Assembly (NCBI RefSeq): GCF_905220365.1
Contig: NC_061139.1
Location: 11,431,001 to 11,495,000 of the forward strand
Reading direction: 5' to 3'
Origin: Vanessa cardui
Lineage: Eukaryota > Arthropoda > Insecta > Lepidoptera > Nymphalidae
DNA: 64,000 nt
Shown here: positions 11,820-21,459 of the stretch, one piece after another
Numbering within the stretch: the first letter of the stretch is position 1
Layout: each line of letters starts with the position of its first letter
Position numbers and translations under genes: made by a program
Notes under the pieces: generated by a model
Told to the model about the DNA's origin: nothing
The model's input: only the letters and a program-made list of their open reading frames with translations
Databases searched by the model: none

Positions 11820-14800
11820 GTAATTATTGATTATGGTTATTTTTGACTGTCAAAATGACAAATGTCATTAGTGTCATAATCAAGGCATATTTTTATGATA
11901 TGAAATGCAAATATATTAATTATTAATTTATCGATAAAAATTATTACAGCTTTGATGAGGACTCTAAAATGACAACAACAGACAGTTGCAGCTACAATAC
12001 CCCAGGGTCAATAAACGGATGGCACAGTCCAGATACAGCTACGTCATACCACAACGGTGCCATATCAAAAAACACATATTACAACGGCTTCCAAGAGAAA
12101 GACTATAAGAGTGAAAGAGACGACGATAAATACTCTAGGTCACCTAAAAACATCAATCTCACTAATGGACTAAAGAATATTAATATCAATAATGGAGTTA
12201 TATCGAAAAAAAAATGCAGTAGGGAGAATTCCATCGAACGAGATATGATCAACGGTCGGGATAACAAAGGTAACTTCATATAGACAGTAATAATTAAATT
12301 CCAAAGTAATCACATACTCCGATAGAAATTTAATCAATGGATTTTATATCAATACAACTGTTATATGATTGTACGTATTTTTTTAAAGCATAAAATAATA
12401 TAATTTGTTTCAGCTATTCATTCGAGCTCAAATCATAATAGCAATGATAACTCACCTAATAAATCAAAGGTATATTTCACGACCATTTTCTTCGTTTAAC
12501 GAACTAGGGAGTAAATTATTCTTTTTATTAACATTCATTTAATTTTATTTTGCAGCTATCTATGGCAAGTGCAGGTCAAGGTTCTCCTCTTCGGTCACAA
12601 TTGGCCCTTAAACTTAAATCTAATACACCTAAGAAATCTGCACCCACACCAAGCCCTACTGTGCAGGTATAAAAAATCGAATTGCTCTCACCTTAAAAAA
12701 TAATTGTAAAAAATAAGGTCTTAATTTCTTTTTATATTAGGACCACGAATAAGTACCTTTGCCTTGTAATAGAAAATAATAAAATATAGCAATTCATTGT
12801 CATTACCGATTACGTCAATTTCGTCTGTCAAATCATGAATCTTTGAATCAAATTAAACGGCGCGCCAATATTTTAAATTTATACAACTTTACTAATTTTA
12901 TCGTAATCAGTTTGGTTTCAATTACAGAATTTTGGTTAAAAAACTCAATAAATAAACAAAATACTTTCATATGTTATTTACTCTTTAATAATTTTGCTTT
13001 TAGTGTCTTTTGTGCGATTTTACATCAACATGTCCGAGAAAATTAGAAGAACATATAAACAGGGCTCATTTCGACCTCACATCACCTTCTATTTTGGGAA
13101 ATGCTAATGATAATTCAAATACAACTAATAACGCGACCCTCGGGCTGAGTAACGCGACGGTAACACTTAATAACCCGACTTTGGCACTATCCGCGATGGC
13201 TATGTCTCCTGGCCCTCATACCTCGTCATATCAGTGCCCTATTTGTGAAAGGGAGTTCTCTAATGGCACAGAAGTTGAGGTTCATGTAAATGTGGAACAT
13301 CGGGACATTTTGAGTCCACAGAAATCGGTAAGCAAAAAATTAACTGTACCAACTCACATCACGCGAGAGTATTTTTTACAAAGCACTTAACCTATTTTGA
13401 TGAAGTTAAGTATGACTGTAAAACAGTTCTTAAAATTAAATAAAAAATATAGTGCCATAATGAAGTGTTAATCTATTGTAAATGAAAAAAAAATTGTTGT
13501 TTTCTATTTCTGTTAACTGAATGGCTTTGTAAAAGTATAAATTGCATATGTATGAAGTTACAGATTACAGTCGGTATGAACATAAATGTAAATTGAGCAA
13601 TTAAAGTACAATTTTCGTTACATTTATTCAGAGAATCCAAAACAAAAAACAAGCAAGCAATTAATAAACAATTTAGTAATTGCTTGTGCTTCAAAACTTT
13701 GGCAACTATTAAATTTATTTATTTATTATAAATTATTCACAATTATGTGTGCTTGTAACAGCTTATTCGTTTTTCAGGACCAAGTGGATAATGCGTCTTG
13801 TGACGATGTGGTAATGGTGGAAGAAAGTCCAGTGAGTAACTGTCCTGTGTGCTGCCAGCCTTTGCCTCTATCTCAGCACGAGTTGGTATGAAAATGATCT
13901 TTCAATTAAAAAAAAAAACTTTGTATAAGTCATAAAACAAATAACTTTATTTATTGAAATTTGGAACTAATTAGAACTAGTATGAACCATTCAAGATACT
14001 TTACTGAAATATCAAATGTTCCATGGATGCCTTTTGCTATGTTGGCCACCAATATTTAGTGATTAATAAGGTTTTAGCAATATAGATTTTTACTCTAGAC
14101 CTTTACCATAAGTTTCACAACACACTGTTAATAAAATGTGTCTTGTGTTTGATATTTTTATATTGTCAGATAATCTCTATGACCTAGGGGGTCATATTTT
14201 ACAGCACTTCTAATTTATATTTAATGGATATAGTAAGAAGCAGCATCAAAAACATTAATGTTTTTAGATTCAGCATATAGAAGAGCACTTTGAAAGGGGA
14301 GAAGAGAGTGCCTCCTCAACACTAACGGCCGCCGAAAAAGAAGCTCAGAAAAACAGAGAGGAACATGAATTCCAATTGCTTAGGGTATGCATGTATTATT
14401 TAATTTGTAGATGTTAAAAAATATAATGATTTTTATATTATTTACCTAAGCAAGCTGTATATCCTATATACCTCATTTATCGGTAACTTAAAAATATAAA
14501 TTAAATACTTGCTTCATGATTTCAGGCTCAATATGGAATGGAGGAAGATGAGGAAGGCTACACGAGTCGAGCTGCCAGCAGTCTCAAGCGTGCTGTGTAT
14601 AGCGGAGCTTTATCAGTAGCGGGATACTATGAACGTAGTGTCGGTCTGCGCAAAGCCAGCGCTCAAGGTCTTGATGCAGGATGTTCCAAAACGAATGGTA
14701 TGTTAACAAAGAATAAAATAACAGATGGCAATAGTTATTATTTTTAAAAATATACATACAGTTACAATATATAATTTATAAAAAGTTTCATTTATAGAAT

Positions 14801-17800
14801 GATTTAAATTAATTTTAAAAAATATTTATTAAGTTTCTTATAATAATAAATATTCTTTTTTTATTTATTAATTTAAAATATTGTTCTTTAAAGGTATTTT
14901 AGAAAGGATAGCTCAACTAAATGCCCAGAATCCAAGCATAGTAAAGACCTACTTATGCAGCGCTGTGGATCACTATGCCAGTACATATGGGGACAGGGGC
15001 TGGGGTTGCGGTTACAGGTGAGAACTTATTGTACTTCAAACCTAAACCTCACATAATATGGATATTTTGTGACTCATAACTGGTTTTTGCTCTTACATCT
15101 ATCACATACATAAAGTTCTATAAAAATTGTTCCAATAGCGTAACTCAATTCATATGGACAATCAATATAACGCTGTGTTTATTCTTTATCGTCATAAATA
15201 ATACAAAACCTTCTAAATTAAAAACCTTATAAAGTTTTTAATTAATAAATTATTTTTCGAGTATATTTTATGAATTAAACATTATTCACAAACATTATTA
15301 ATAACAGGAACATGCAAATGGTGCTTTCATCGTTAGTGCGTCACCCGCCATACGCAGCGTTGTTGAGCGGCGTCACGGAAAAGGAGTGCGATTGTGTGCC
15401 CTCCATACCTAGTCTGCAACTTTTAGTGGAAAGAGCTTGGCAGCTGGGGTTTGATACTCAGGTTAGATAAACTACTGTACAGAATTATTATAATCATATC
15501 TAGACACGCGGTAGCGTGTCAGCCAAGTTCAGGTAGCAGAACTGGCGAGTAGTACCGTGTGTAATTTTATTACATGAACCATTTGGAGCCACTTTTGACC
15601 CCCTCATAACTCAAAAACTGTTTGACATAAATGTGTCAAATTTGGCAAATATATTAAGACTTGCGAGATACATATGTGCTCCAACTGAACTTGGCTCTCA
15701 TTTTACATTTATGTTTTTGATGGGATACTCAATTGCACAGAATGACTGAGAGTCAGTAAATCCTTCTTTAAAATTCCACAGACATTTTTAACTTCGCCAT
15801 TTCATAATTGAATAATTTGTAAAAAATACTACATTGGTAAAGAAGGCGTATTATTCAATACAAGATTATGAAGACGATAAAAAAGCTTGGAATTAATATT
15901 TGTTGACTTCCAGGCAGAATATATTACAAACATATACAATTCTGAATAATTAACATGACTATATTTTGAAATGTTAAAAAAGGGTAACTACTGAGTTTCT
16001 TGCTGGTTATCCTCAGTAGAATCTACTTTCCGGATCAGTGGTAGCTTCACTTAAAATAGTTGTTAAACGACAGGTTAGGTATAGGTTTAAAAGTGCTTGT
16101 AAAAGTCTACTTAAATAAAGTGTATCTTGATTTGATTCGAAGTAAAAGACTGACGTAATTTATAATTCTCCATTGGTGATGAAATTCAGCTCACAGTCAA
16201 AAACCGTTCAAGTGCTACTTGGACTGTGATCTTTGGGTTAATTATAACTCTTTTTAAATTTTCAATATGATTATGTATTCTAACAAACCCTAAGATTAAA
16301 TAAAAAAAATTATAACACGAATGACTAACCTATACTTTTCAGTTCTTTATTTATTTATAATTGAACACAATTACCCTCACACTACATAACTTTAATTGGT
16401 TACAAGAATATTTCAATACATAGACGGTTAATTAGTATGTACGTATGCAAGAACAGTAAATACCACAACCAATACAAACAGACTGGACCTTAATCGACCG
16501 ACAGTCAACCGAACATTTAATCCGTTACTAAGCGTTCTGACGTATTTTTGTGATTCCTGTTTGAGAAGAGGGTAGTTCTTGTAAAAGTTATTATTTATCA
16601 CTATTGTGGGTATTGTGTTAATCATACAGCCCTTTGTCAGACAGATAAAAGAATCAGGCATAGTAATAGGGTTCCATAATGCGGAATTACACATTGATAT
16701 GGAATCCTTAAAATTGATTAAAATCTTGAAAAATTAAAGATGGTTGTCGAAAGTGTTGTAACGAATTCGCTTACCCTTATAATACTTAATTGGGGTTTTA
16801 TAGTGTGTTTAATATTACTACACACAGTGGGCGTACCTACTTTTCCTTGTGTACTTGTCGCTATTCGATAGTAGTATTGGTCGACATGTTAAAAAAGCTT
16901 AAAAACCAGTAAATTAATAACTAAGAAAAGTCAATCAAAAATGAACCATAATTATATTAATATTAAGTGGTTTGTCTATTACAGGGCTCAGAACAGCTTG
17001 GCTGCAAACTCCACAACACTCGTAAGTGGATTGGTGCTTGTGAAGTTGTTACAGTACTCTCTTCACTCAGGATACGGTAAGAATCAAATCATATACTACG
17101 TCTGTTAACGACATTTGAAACATTGAACTATTTTATACAATGGTGTTTCTAGCATAAGTTTAAAGTAGACTATATGCATACATACATATACTATGATAAT
17201 TGTCTCTTACTGATAGTTGGTAACTTATGTACTCAAAAATTTTGTAGTCTTTAGTGCAGCATTGTAAAATGGTATTAATTACATATTATTTACACCGACT
17301 GACAATTTTTTTTTTACTTTCGTGCAGTAGGGTGCGTAACGTCACTTGCCTGTATTTAAATCTGTGGTACATATAGTAGGCAAGCAAGGTTAACAAGCGA
17401 GTTACTTCATCATAAGCCCAGCCAATCGGGAGCGTCTTGTGTCACGTGACAAACGTTTAAATTAATGCAGTTTTTGTGGATTATTATATAGATTTTTGAA
17501 TAAATTAAGTATTATTTTCAACTTTCGTTAATAAATATACATTTTTAACTCATAATATATACTGATTATTAATAATATCAATTATTGTTAATTGACACTT
17601 TATTTTTGGCATTGTCAAATAGCCTATTATGTTAATTCTGAATGTCCTTCGTCAGATGCCAGCTTATAGATTTCCACAAACCGACAGCAGCCGACGGTAG
17701 CCATCCGGCACTGTTCGACTGGGTGCTGAGGTACTTTCAGAATGAACCGAACGCCTTCAAGGCACCTCTCTACCTGCAGCATCAAGGTAACATCATATCT

Positions 17801-19712
17801 TTTTTATGTGTCCTATTATCATATCTTAATGTCTATAATTTATAAGACTGCTGGCAAGGATTCAATAAAACAAAAATTTAGAATACAGTAACATAAAATG
17901 TAATCACAAAAGAATTTACTATAAATATGTCTATTCCAGGTCACTCCAGAACGATAATAGGCTACGAGAAGCACAAAGACGGCAAGGCGACGCTGCTTGT
18001 GCTGGATCCATCGCATTCACCGGCTCAGGTCTGTATTATACGAGTGAAAAGGAAGAGGTTGTAGAGACCGTGTGTGTGCGTGTGCAGGTGCGGCAGGCGG
18101 TGTGCGCGTGTGTAGAGACCGTGTGTGTGCGTGTGCAGGTGCGGCAGGCGGTGTGCGCGTGTGTAGAGACCGTGTGTGCGTGTGCAGGTGCGGCAGGCGG
18201 TGTGCGCGTGTGTAGAGACCGTGTGTGTGTGTGCAGGTGCGGCAGGCGGTGTGCGCGTGTGTAGAGACCGTGTGTGCGTGTGCAGGTGCGGCAGGCGGTG
18301 TGCGCGTGTGTAGAGACCGTGTGTGCGTGTGCAGGTGCGGCAGGCGGTGTGCGCGTGTGTAGAGACCGTGTGTGCGTGTGCAGGTGCGGCAGGCGGTGTG
18401 CGCGTGTGTAGAGACCGTGTGTGCGTGTGCAGGTGCGGCAGGCGGTGTGCGCGTGTGTAGAGACCGTGCGTGTGTGTGTGTGCAGGTGCGGCAGGCGGTG
18501 TGCGCGTGTGTAGAGACCGTGCGTGTGTGTGTGTGCAGGTGCGGCAGGCGGTGTGCGCGTGTGTAGAGACCGTGTGTGTGTGCAGGTGCGGCAGGCGGTG
18601 TGCGCGTGTGTAGAGACCGTGTGTGTGCGTGTGCAGGTGCGGCAGGCGGTGTGCGCGTGTGTAGAGACCGTGTGTGCGTGTGCAGGTGCGGCAGGCGGTG
18701 TGCGCGTGTGTAGAGACCGTGTGTGCGTGTGCAGGTGCGGCAGGCGGTGTGCGCGTGTGTAGAGACCGTGTGTGCGTGTGCAGGTGCGGCAGGCGGTGTG
18801 CGCGTGTGTAGAGACCGTGTGTGCGTGTGCAGGTGCGGCAGGCGGTGTGCGCGTGTGTAGAGACCGTGCGTGTGTGTGTGTGCAGGTGCGGCAGGCGGTG
18901 TGCGCGTGTGTAGAGACCGTGCGTGTGTGTGTGTGCAGGTGCGGCAGGCGGTGTGCGCGTGTGTAGAGACCGTGTGTGTGTGCAGGTGCGGCAGGCGGTG
19001 TGCGCGTGTGTAGAGACCGTGTGTGTGCGTGTGCAGGTGCGGCAGGCGGTGTGCGCGTGTGTAGAGACCGTGTGTGCGTGTGCAGGTGCGGCAGGCGGTG
19101 TGCGCGTGTGTAGAGACCGTGTGTGCGTGTGCAGGTGCGGCAGGCGGTGTGCGCGTGTGTAGAGACCGTGTGTGCGTGTGCAGGTGCGGCAGGCGGTGTG
19201 CGCGTGTGTAGAGACCGTGCGTGTGTGTGTGTGCAGGTGCGGCAGGCGGTGTGCGCGTGTGTAGAGACCGTGCGTGTGTGTGTGTGCAGGTGCGGCAGGC
19301 GGTGTGCGGGTCGGAGGGCGCGCTGCGGCTGCTGCGTCGCGGCTCGTGCGCGCTGCGTGCGCGGCAGTACCAGCTGCTGTGCGTGCGCGGGCTGCTGCAG
19401 GACGACCGCGACTATCAGGTCAGTTCATCGACATCGATATAAACGAACTATAATTTTTATTGTGTGCATATAACGAGAATCCCTACAGAAACCTATAATA
19501 CCTCTTCATTTAATATAATAATATTATGTATGTATATGTCACGAAAAATAATGCGTTAATTGCAAGCATGTTTCACAGTTTACAATCTAACGAGACAGAT
19601 TGTAATCTAACGAGTTTTGTAATCTTACGGTAACATATACAATATAATTTTTATATATCTACCATACTTGTTCCAGGCCAGCAAGGTCCTGCAGTCGGTT
19701 CGTATCCCCTAG
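11587..19712 (+). CDS. ZUP1: Zinc-finger-containing ubiquitin peptidase 1 (ZUP1/ZUFSP, peptidase C78), 15 exons, complete
   Basis: Joining exons 11587-11819, 11950-12269, 12414-12469, 12556-12666, 13004-13327, 13778-13885, 14268-14384, 14526-14697, 14894-15017, 15308-15461, 16985-17076, 17656-17786, 17940-18028, 19290-19418 and 19677-19712 gives 2196 nt (731 aa plus stop), every junction GT-AG and in phase. Five CCHH fingers lie at about residues 10-31, 38-58, 241-262, 318-339 and 370-391. An MIU-like helix (EHEFQLLRAQYGM) sits near 416-428, then a C78 papain-like domain with GWGCGYRN (Cys519), GHSRTIIGYE (His649) and LDPSHSP (Asp670). The C-H-D spacing (130 and 21) closely matches what I recall for human ZUFSP (C360/H491/D512). 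The family is known to cleave K63-linked ubiquitin chains and to act in genome stability. Residues 79-240 are a polar Asn/Ser/Lys-rich linker, likely disordered, and make the protein longer than the human one (about 578 aa). The protein ends ASKVLQSVRIP, like the family C-terminus. Confidence 0.93.
11950..12666 (+). CDS. ZUP1: ZUP1 exons 2-4 (linker region)
   Basis: Three exons, 11950-12269, 12414-12469 and 12556-12666, encode a low-complexity hydrophilic linker rich in Asn, Ser, Lys and Asp with no recognisable domain. Splice phases are 2, 1 and 0. The reading frame is kept only with these boundaries; all acceptors end CAG and all donors begin GT. Confidence 0.83.
13004..14384 (+). CDS. ZUP1: ZUP1 exons 5-7 (zinc fingers 3-5 and start of MIU helix)
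   Basis: Exon 5 (13004-13327) encodes CLLCDFTSTC...H...H and YQCPICEREF...H...H, separated by a Thr/Asn-rich spacer. Exon 6 (13778-13885) gives CPVCCQPLPLSQHEL and exon 7 (14268-14384) completes that finger with IQHIEEHFERG. Exon 7 then runs into a charged helix (EKEAQKNREEHEFQLLR). In ZUFSP these fingers and the adjacent helix bind ubiquitin and direct K63 specificity. All three exons are phase 0. Confidence 0.9.
14526..15017 (+). CDS. ZUP1: ZUP1 exons 8-9 (helical arm and catalytic cysteine)
   Basis: Exon 8 (14526-14697) encodes AQYGMEEDEEGYTSRAA and a helical segment leading to the peptidase fold. Exon 9 (14894-15017) ends with DRGWGCGY, whose Cys is the predicted nucleophile; the following Arg codon is split across the intron and completed at 15308. 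Confidence 0.92.
15308..17076 (+). CDS. ZUP1: ZUP1 exons 10-11 (peptidase domain)
   Basis: Exon 10 (15308-15461) starts with RNMQMVLSSL right after the catalytic Cys and contains the SLQLLVERAWQLGFD segment. Exon 11 (16985-17076) encodes KWIGACEVVTVLSSLRIR, the conserved stretch that precedes the His motif. The 1.5-kb intron between them contains two interspersed repeats, at about 15502-15720 and 15905-16138. Confidence 0.92.
15502..15735 (+). repeat. Family D repeat in ZUP1 intron 10 (paired copy at 55121-55318)
   Basis: TCTAGACACGCGGTAGCGTG, GAACCATTTGGAGCCAC, CCCTCATAACTCAAAAACTG and GAGATACATATGTGCTCC match 55121-55318 read in reverse. There is no coding capacity; it behaves like a short DNA element. 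Confidence 0.75.
15905..16138 (+). repeat. Family C interspersed repeat (3' end AATAAAGT...TTGATTT), in ZUP1 intron 10
   Basis: Blocks: CTTCCAGGCAGAATATATTA, GGGTAACTACTGAGTTTCTT, GTAGAATCTACTTTCCGG, AAGTGCTTGTAAAAGTCTAC and a TTGATTTGATT tail. Other + copies are 29053-29205, 48404-48633, 59680-59820 (diverged), 60830-60968 and 34801-34878 (3' end only). Minus copies are listed separately. The TTGAT-type tail suggests an RTE-like retroposon 3' end; the class is not proven. Confidence 0.8.
17656..18028 (+). CDS. ZUP1: ZUP1 exons 12-13 (catalytic His and Asp)
   Basis: Exon 12 (17656-17786) encodes RCQLIDFHKPTAADG...LFDWVLRYF and APLYLQHQ. Exon 13 (17940-18028) begins GHSRTIIGYE, with the catalytic His, and carries LLVLDPSHSP, with the catalytic Asp. 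It ends in phase 0 at 18028, immediately before the intron filled by the tandem array. Confidence 0.93.
18061..19308 (+). repeat. GC/GT-rich tandem array of 24 complete units (47-53 bp) containing 25 copies of the exon-14 3' splice site
   Basis: Each unit is acceptor GTGTGCAG, then GTGCGGCAGGCGGTGTGCG, then CGTGTGTAGAGACCG and a variable GTGTGTGCGTGTG spacer. Acceptor positions (first base after CAG) are 18088, 18139, 18188, 18237, 18286, 18335, 18384, 18433, 18486, 18539, 18586, 18637, 18686, 18735, 18784, 18833, 18886, 18939, 18986, 19037, 19086, 19135, 19184, 19237 and 19290. Unit lengths differ only by the number of GT steps. The array almost fills ZUP1 intron 13 and abuts exon 14. Several long apparent ORFs in it are artefacts of a period not divisible by three. 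Confidence 0.97.
19290..19418 (+). CDS. ZUP1: ZUP1 exon 14 (GC-rich, next to tandem array)
   Basis: The exon reads VRQAVCGSEGALRLLRRG then ALRARQYQLLCVRGLL, matching the family C-terminal strands (human equivalent ends around KQYQILAVEG). Its first 19 bases are the same as the start of each repeat unit upstream; coding sequence diverges from the repeat from about 19309. Base composition is much richer in GC than the flanks. Both ends are phase 0. Only the last acceptor, before 19290, gives the family sequence in frame with exon 13. Confidence 0.85.
19540..19663 (+). repeat. Family E repeat in ZUP1 last intron (paired copy at 45310-45396)
   Basis: CACAGTTTACAATCTAACGA, GATTGTAATCTAACGAG and GTAATCTTACGGTAACATAT recur in reverse at 45310-45396 (CACCGTAAGATTAG, AACTCGTTAGATTAC). 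Probably a short MITE; it occupies about half of the final ZUP1 intron. Confidence 0.7.
19677..19712 (+). CDS. ZUP1: ZUP1 exon 15 (last codons and stop)
   Basis: Acceptor TTCCAG precedes 19677. The exon encodes ASKVLQSVRIP followed by TAG at 19710-19712. This corresponds to the ASQVFTAEKIP-type terminus of ZUFSP proteins, so the tiny exon is well supported. Confidence 0.88.
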   Translation, partial: ASKVLQSVRIP

Positions 19713-19945
19713 TGCCGGCCGGGGCTCCGACGCCGTCCCGACGGCAGCAGAGTACGAAAGGCTAGTGTTGTTAAAAGAAATTTCGTTATCCGTACATATG
19801 TGTTTATATTTATCCAAACTAGTTCTTAAAACATTAACAAATAAAATTCTAGTCCTAATTTATTATTGTCTATGAAATGTCTTCGCTAATCTTACAATGC
19901 AGTCGGCCATAAATAAAACACAAAATATACAACGCAATATTTTCA
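19713..19945 (+). other. ZUP1 3' UTR with candidate poly(A) signals
   Basis: AATAAA hexamers lie at 19840-19845 and 19912-19917, 130-200 bases after the stop codon. No other gene or repeat is visible before the interspersed repeat that begins near 19945, so the transcript probably ends here. Confidence 0.5.
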
Positions 19946-20192
19946 AATCAAATCAAATCAAAATAAACTTTATTCAAGTGGGCTTTTACAAGCGCTTTTG
20001 AATCGTCATTTCACAATTAAGTGAAGCTACCACAGGTTCGGAAAGTAGATTCTACCGTGAAGAACCGGCAAGAAACTCAGTAGTTACTCTTTTTCAACAT
20101 TTAAAAAAATACAAAGTCAAGTAGTTAAATACAATTATTTAAATTAATATATCCTGCTTGGAAGTCAGCAGGTCTTAACTCCACGCTTGTTT
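19945..20192 (-). repeat. Family C repeat downstream of ZUP1
   Basis: TCAAATCAAATCAAAATAAA, CTTTATTCAAGTGGGC, GAATCGTCATTTCACAATTA, GAACCGGCAAGAAACTCAG and ATATCCTGCTTGGAAGTCAG, the complete reverse form. Other minus copies: 1843-2108, 20602-20760, 43005-43075 and 61800-61845 (fragment). Confidence 0.85.
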
Positions 20193-21185
20193 ATCATGTA
20201 GTATAAGCTAATATAATCTCTCTTATAATCTGTGTCATTTAAAAAATGTAAAATAAGCTTTGTAACATTTTTATAACGCGTGTAATTTACTTCACGTGAT
20301 TGAGGTAAAACTTTAGCGTCAGAAATGTTGCATTTCGAACCATTACTATACACACGTTGCGTTTAATTAATTATTGATAGTTTGTTGTCATATTTAAGTA
20401 GTTGAATTTTTAAAACAATTCTTAATTTTTATAATTGTAGGTTAAACTAAGCGAGCTTCATGTTATATGAGAAAATACACGGTACGTTAAAGACTACCTG
20501 ACGTGTACAAAATACTCGATGAGATAGTGTTGCGCTACTATCGATTCTATTAATATCGATAATCGATTTATACTAACGTGACCTGAAAATTATTGACTTT
20601 ATCAAAATCAAAATTTACTTCATTCGAATAGGCTTTTACAAGCACTTTTGAATCGTCATTTTACAAAACTATATTAAGTGAATGTTCATTTCTACAGGTT
20701 CAGAATGTAGAGTCTACTGAGAAGAACCGGCAAGAAACTCAGTAGATTCGTTCTTGACGAATTTACGTCTCAGAAAGGCTTCTCTTTTGTGATCATTATC
20801 ATTGAATCGTCTTTGATAAAAATGACCTATCACACTGAAAAAAAAGCTAAACCGATTTTGATTGTGTTGTAGATTTTAGAAAGTTCGACTTCAATTGTAA
20901 TATTAGCGATGGCATTGTTATTTAGATTTAGTTGTCGTTAGATATTAATTCTACCTCAATATTATTTGTCAATTACTTTCGGTCAATTTGATTTAATTAT
21001 AATATAACGAATATTTACAATGTCTAATATTTATTTACAATTTAACGTTCAATATTTAGTTAGCTGTCTTTCGTACAATAAATATATGTATCTGTGGTAT
21101 ATGTTACCAATAAAATAGCAGTTAAAAATGTTATCAAACATAAAGAGACACAGATATAAACATCGCTCTGTAATCGTAGATATTC

Positions 21186-21459
21186 GTATAGTACGACACA
21201 ACTTCGACGTAGCATCGGCAAAATTCGTAAAACCGATCACATCCGAATTAAAAATTATCAATATTTATTTCTCATGTGAATATGATCTTTACACAAACGT
21301 CGATTTACATGCTCTTGCTTTCTCGGGTTGAACGCGAGAATCTATAGCGACGAATAGTTTCGAATGGCGCGATAGGGAGCTATTTCTATTGGTTGTAAAT
21401 CGGCAGTAATCGATTTTATTGAATTGCCGATGCTACATCTAAGTTGTGTCGTACTATAC
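21186..21459. mobile_element. MITE-like element with long imperfect terminal inverted repeats
   Basis: GTATAGTACGACACAACTT at 21186-21204 is mirrored by AAGTTGTGTCGTACTATAC at 21441-21459. The similarity extends about 55 bp inward (GTAGCATCGGCAA versus TTGCCGATGCTAC). No target duplication is certain. The 67-70-aa frames across it are not genes. Confidence 0.7.

Noticed and set aside
18061..19308. CRISPR-like regular repeat array
   Set aside because: Units are contiguous with only GT-length variation as spacer, the genome is eukaryotic, and the repeated part is a splice junction.
18070..19473. Seven open frames of 64-116 codons across the GT-rich array, apparently a Cys/Val-rich repeat protein
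   Set aside because: They are three-frame readings of a minisatellite with periods of 47-53 bp; one frame has TAG in each unit, and the segment is an intron of ZUP1.
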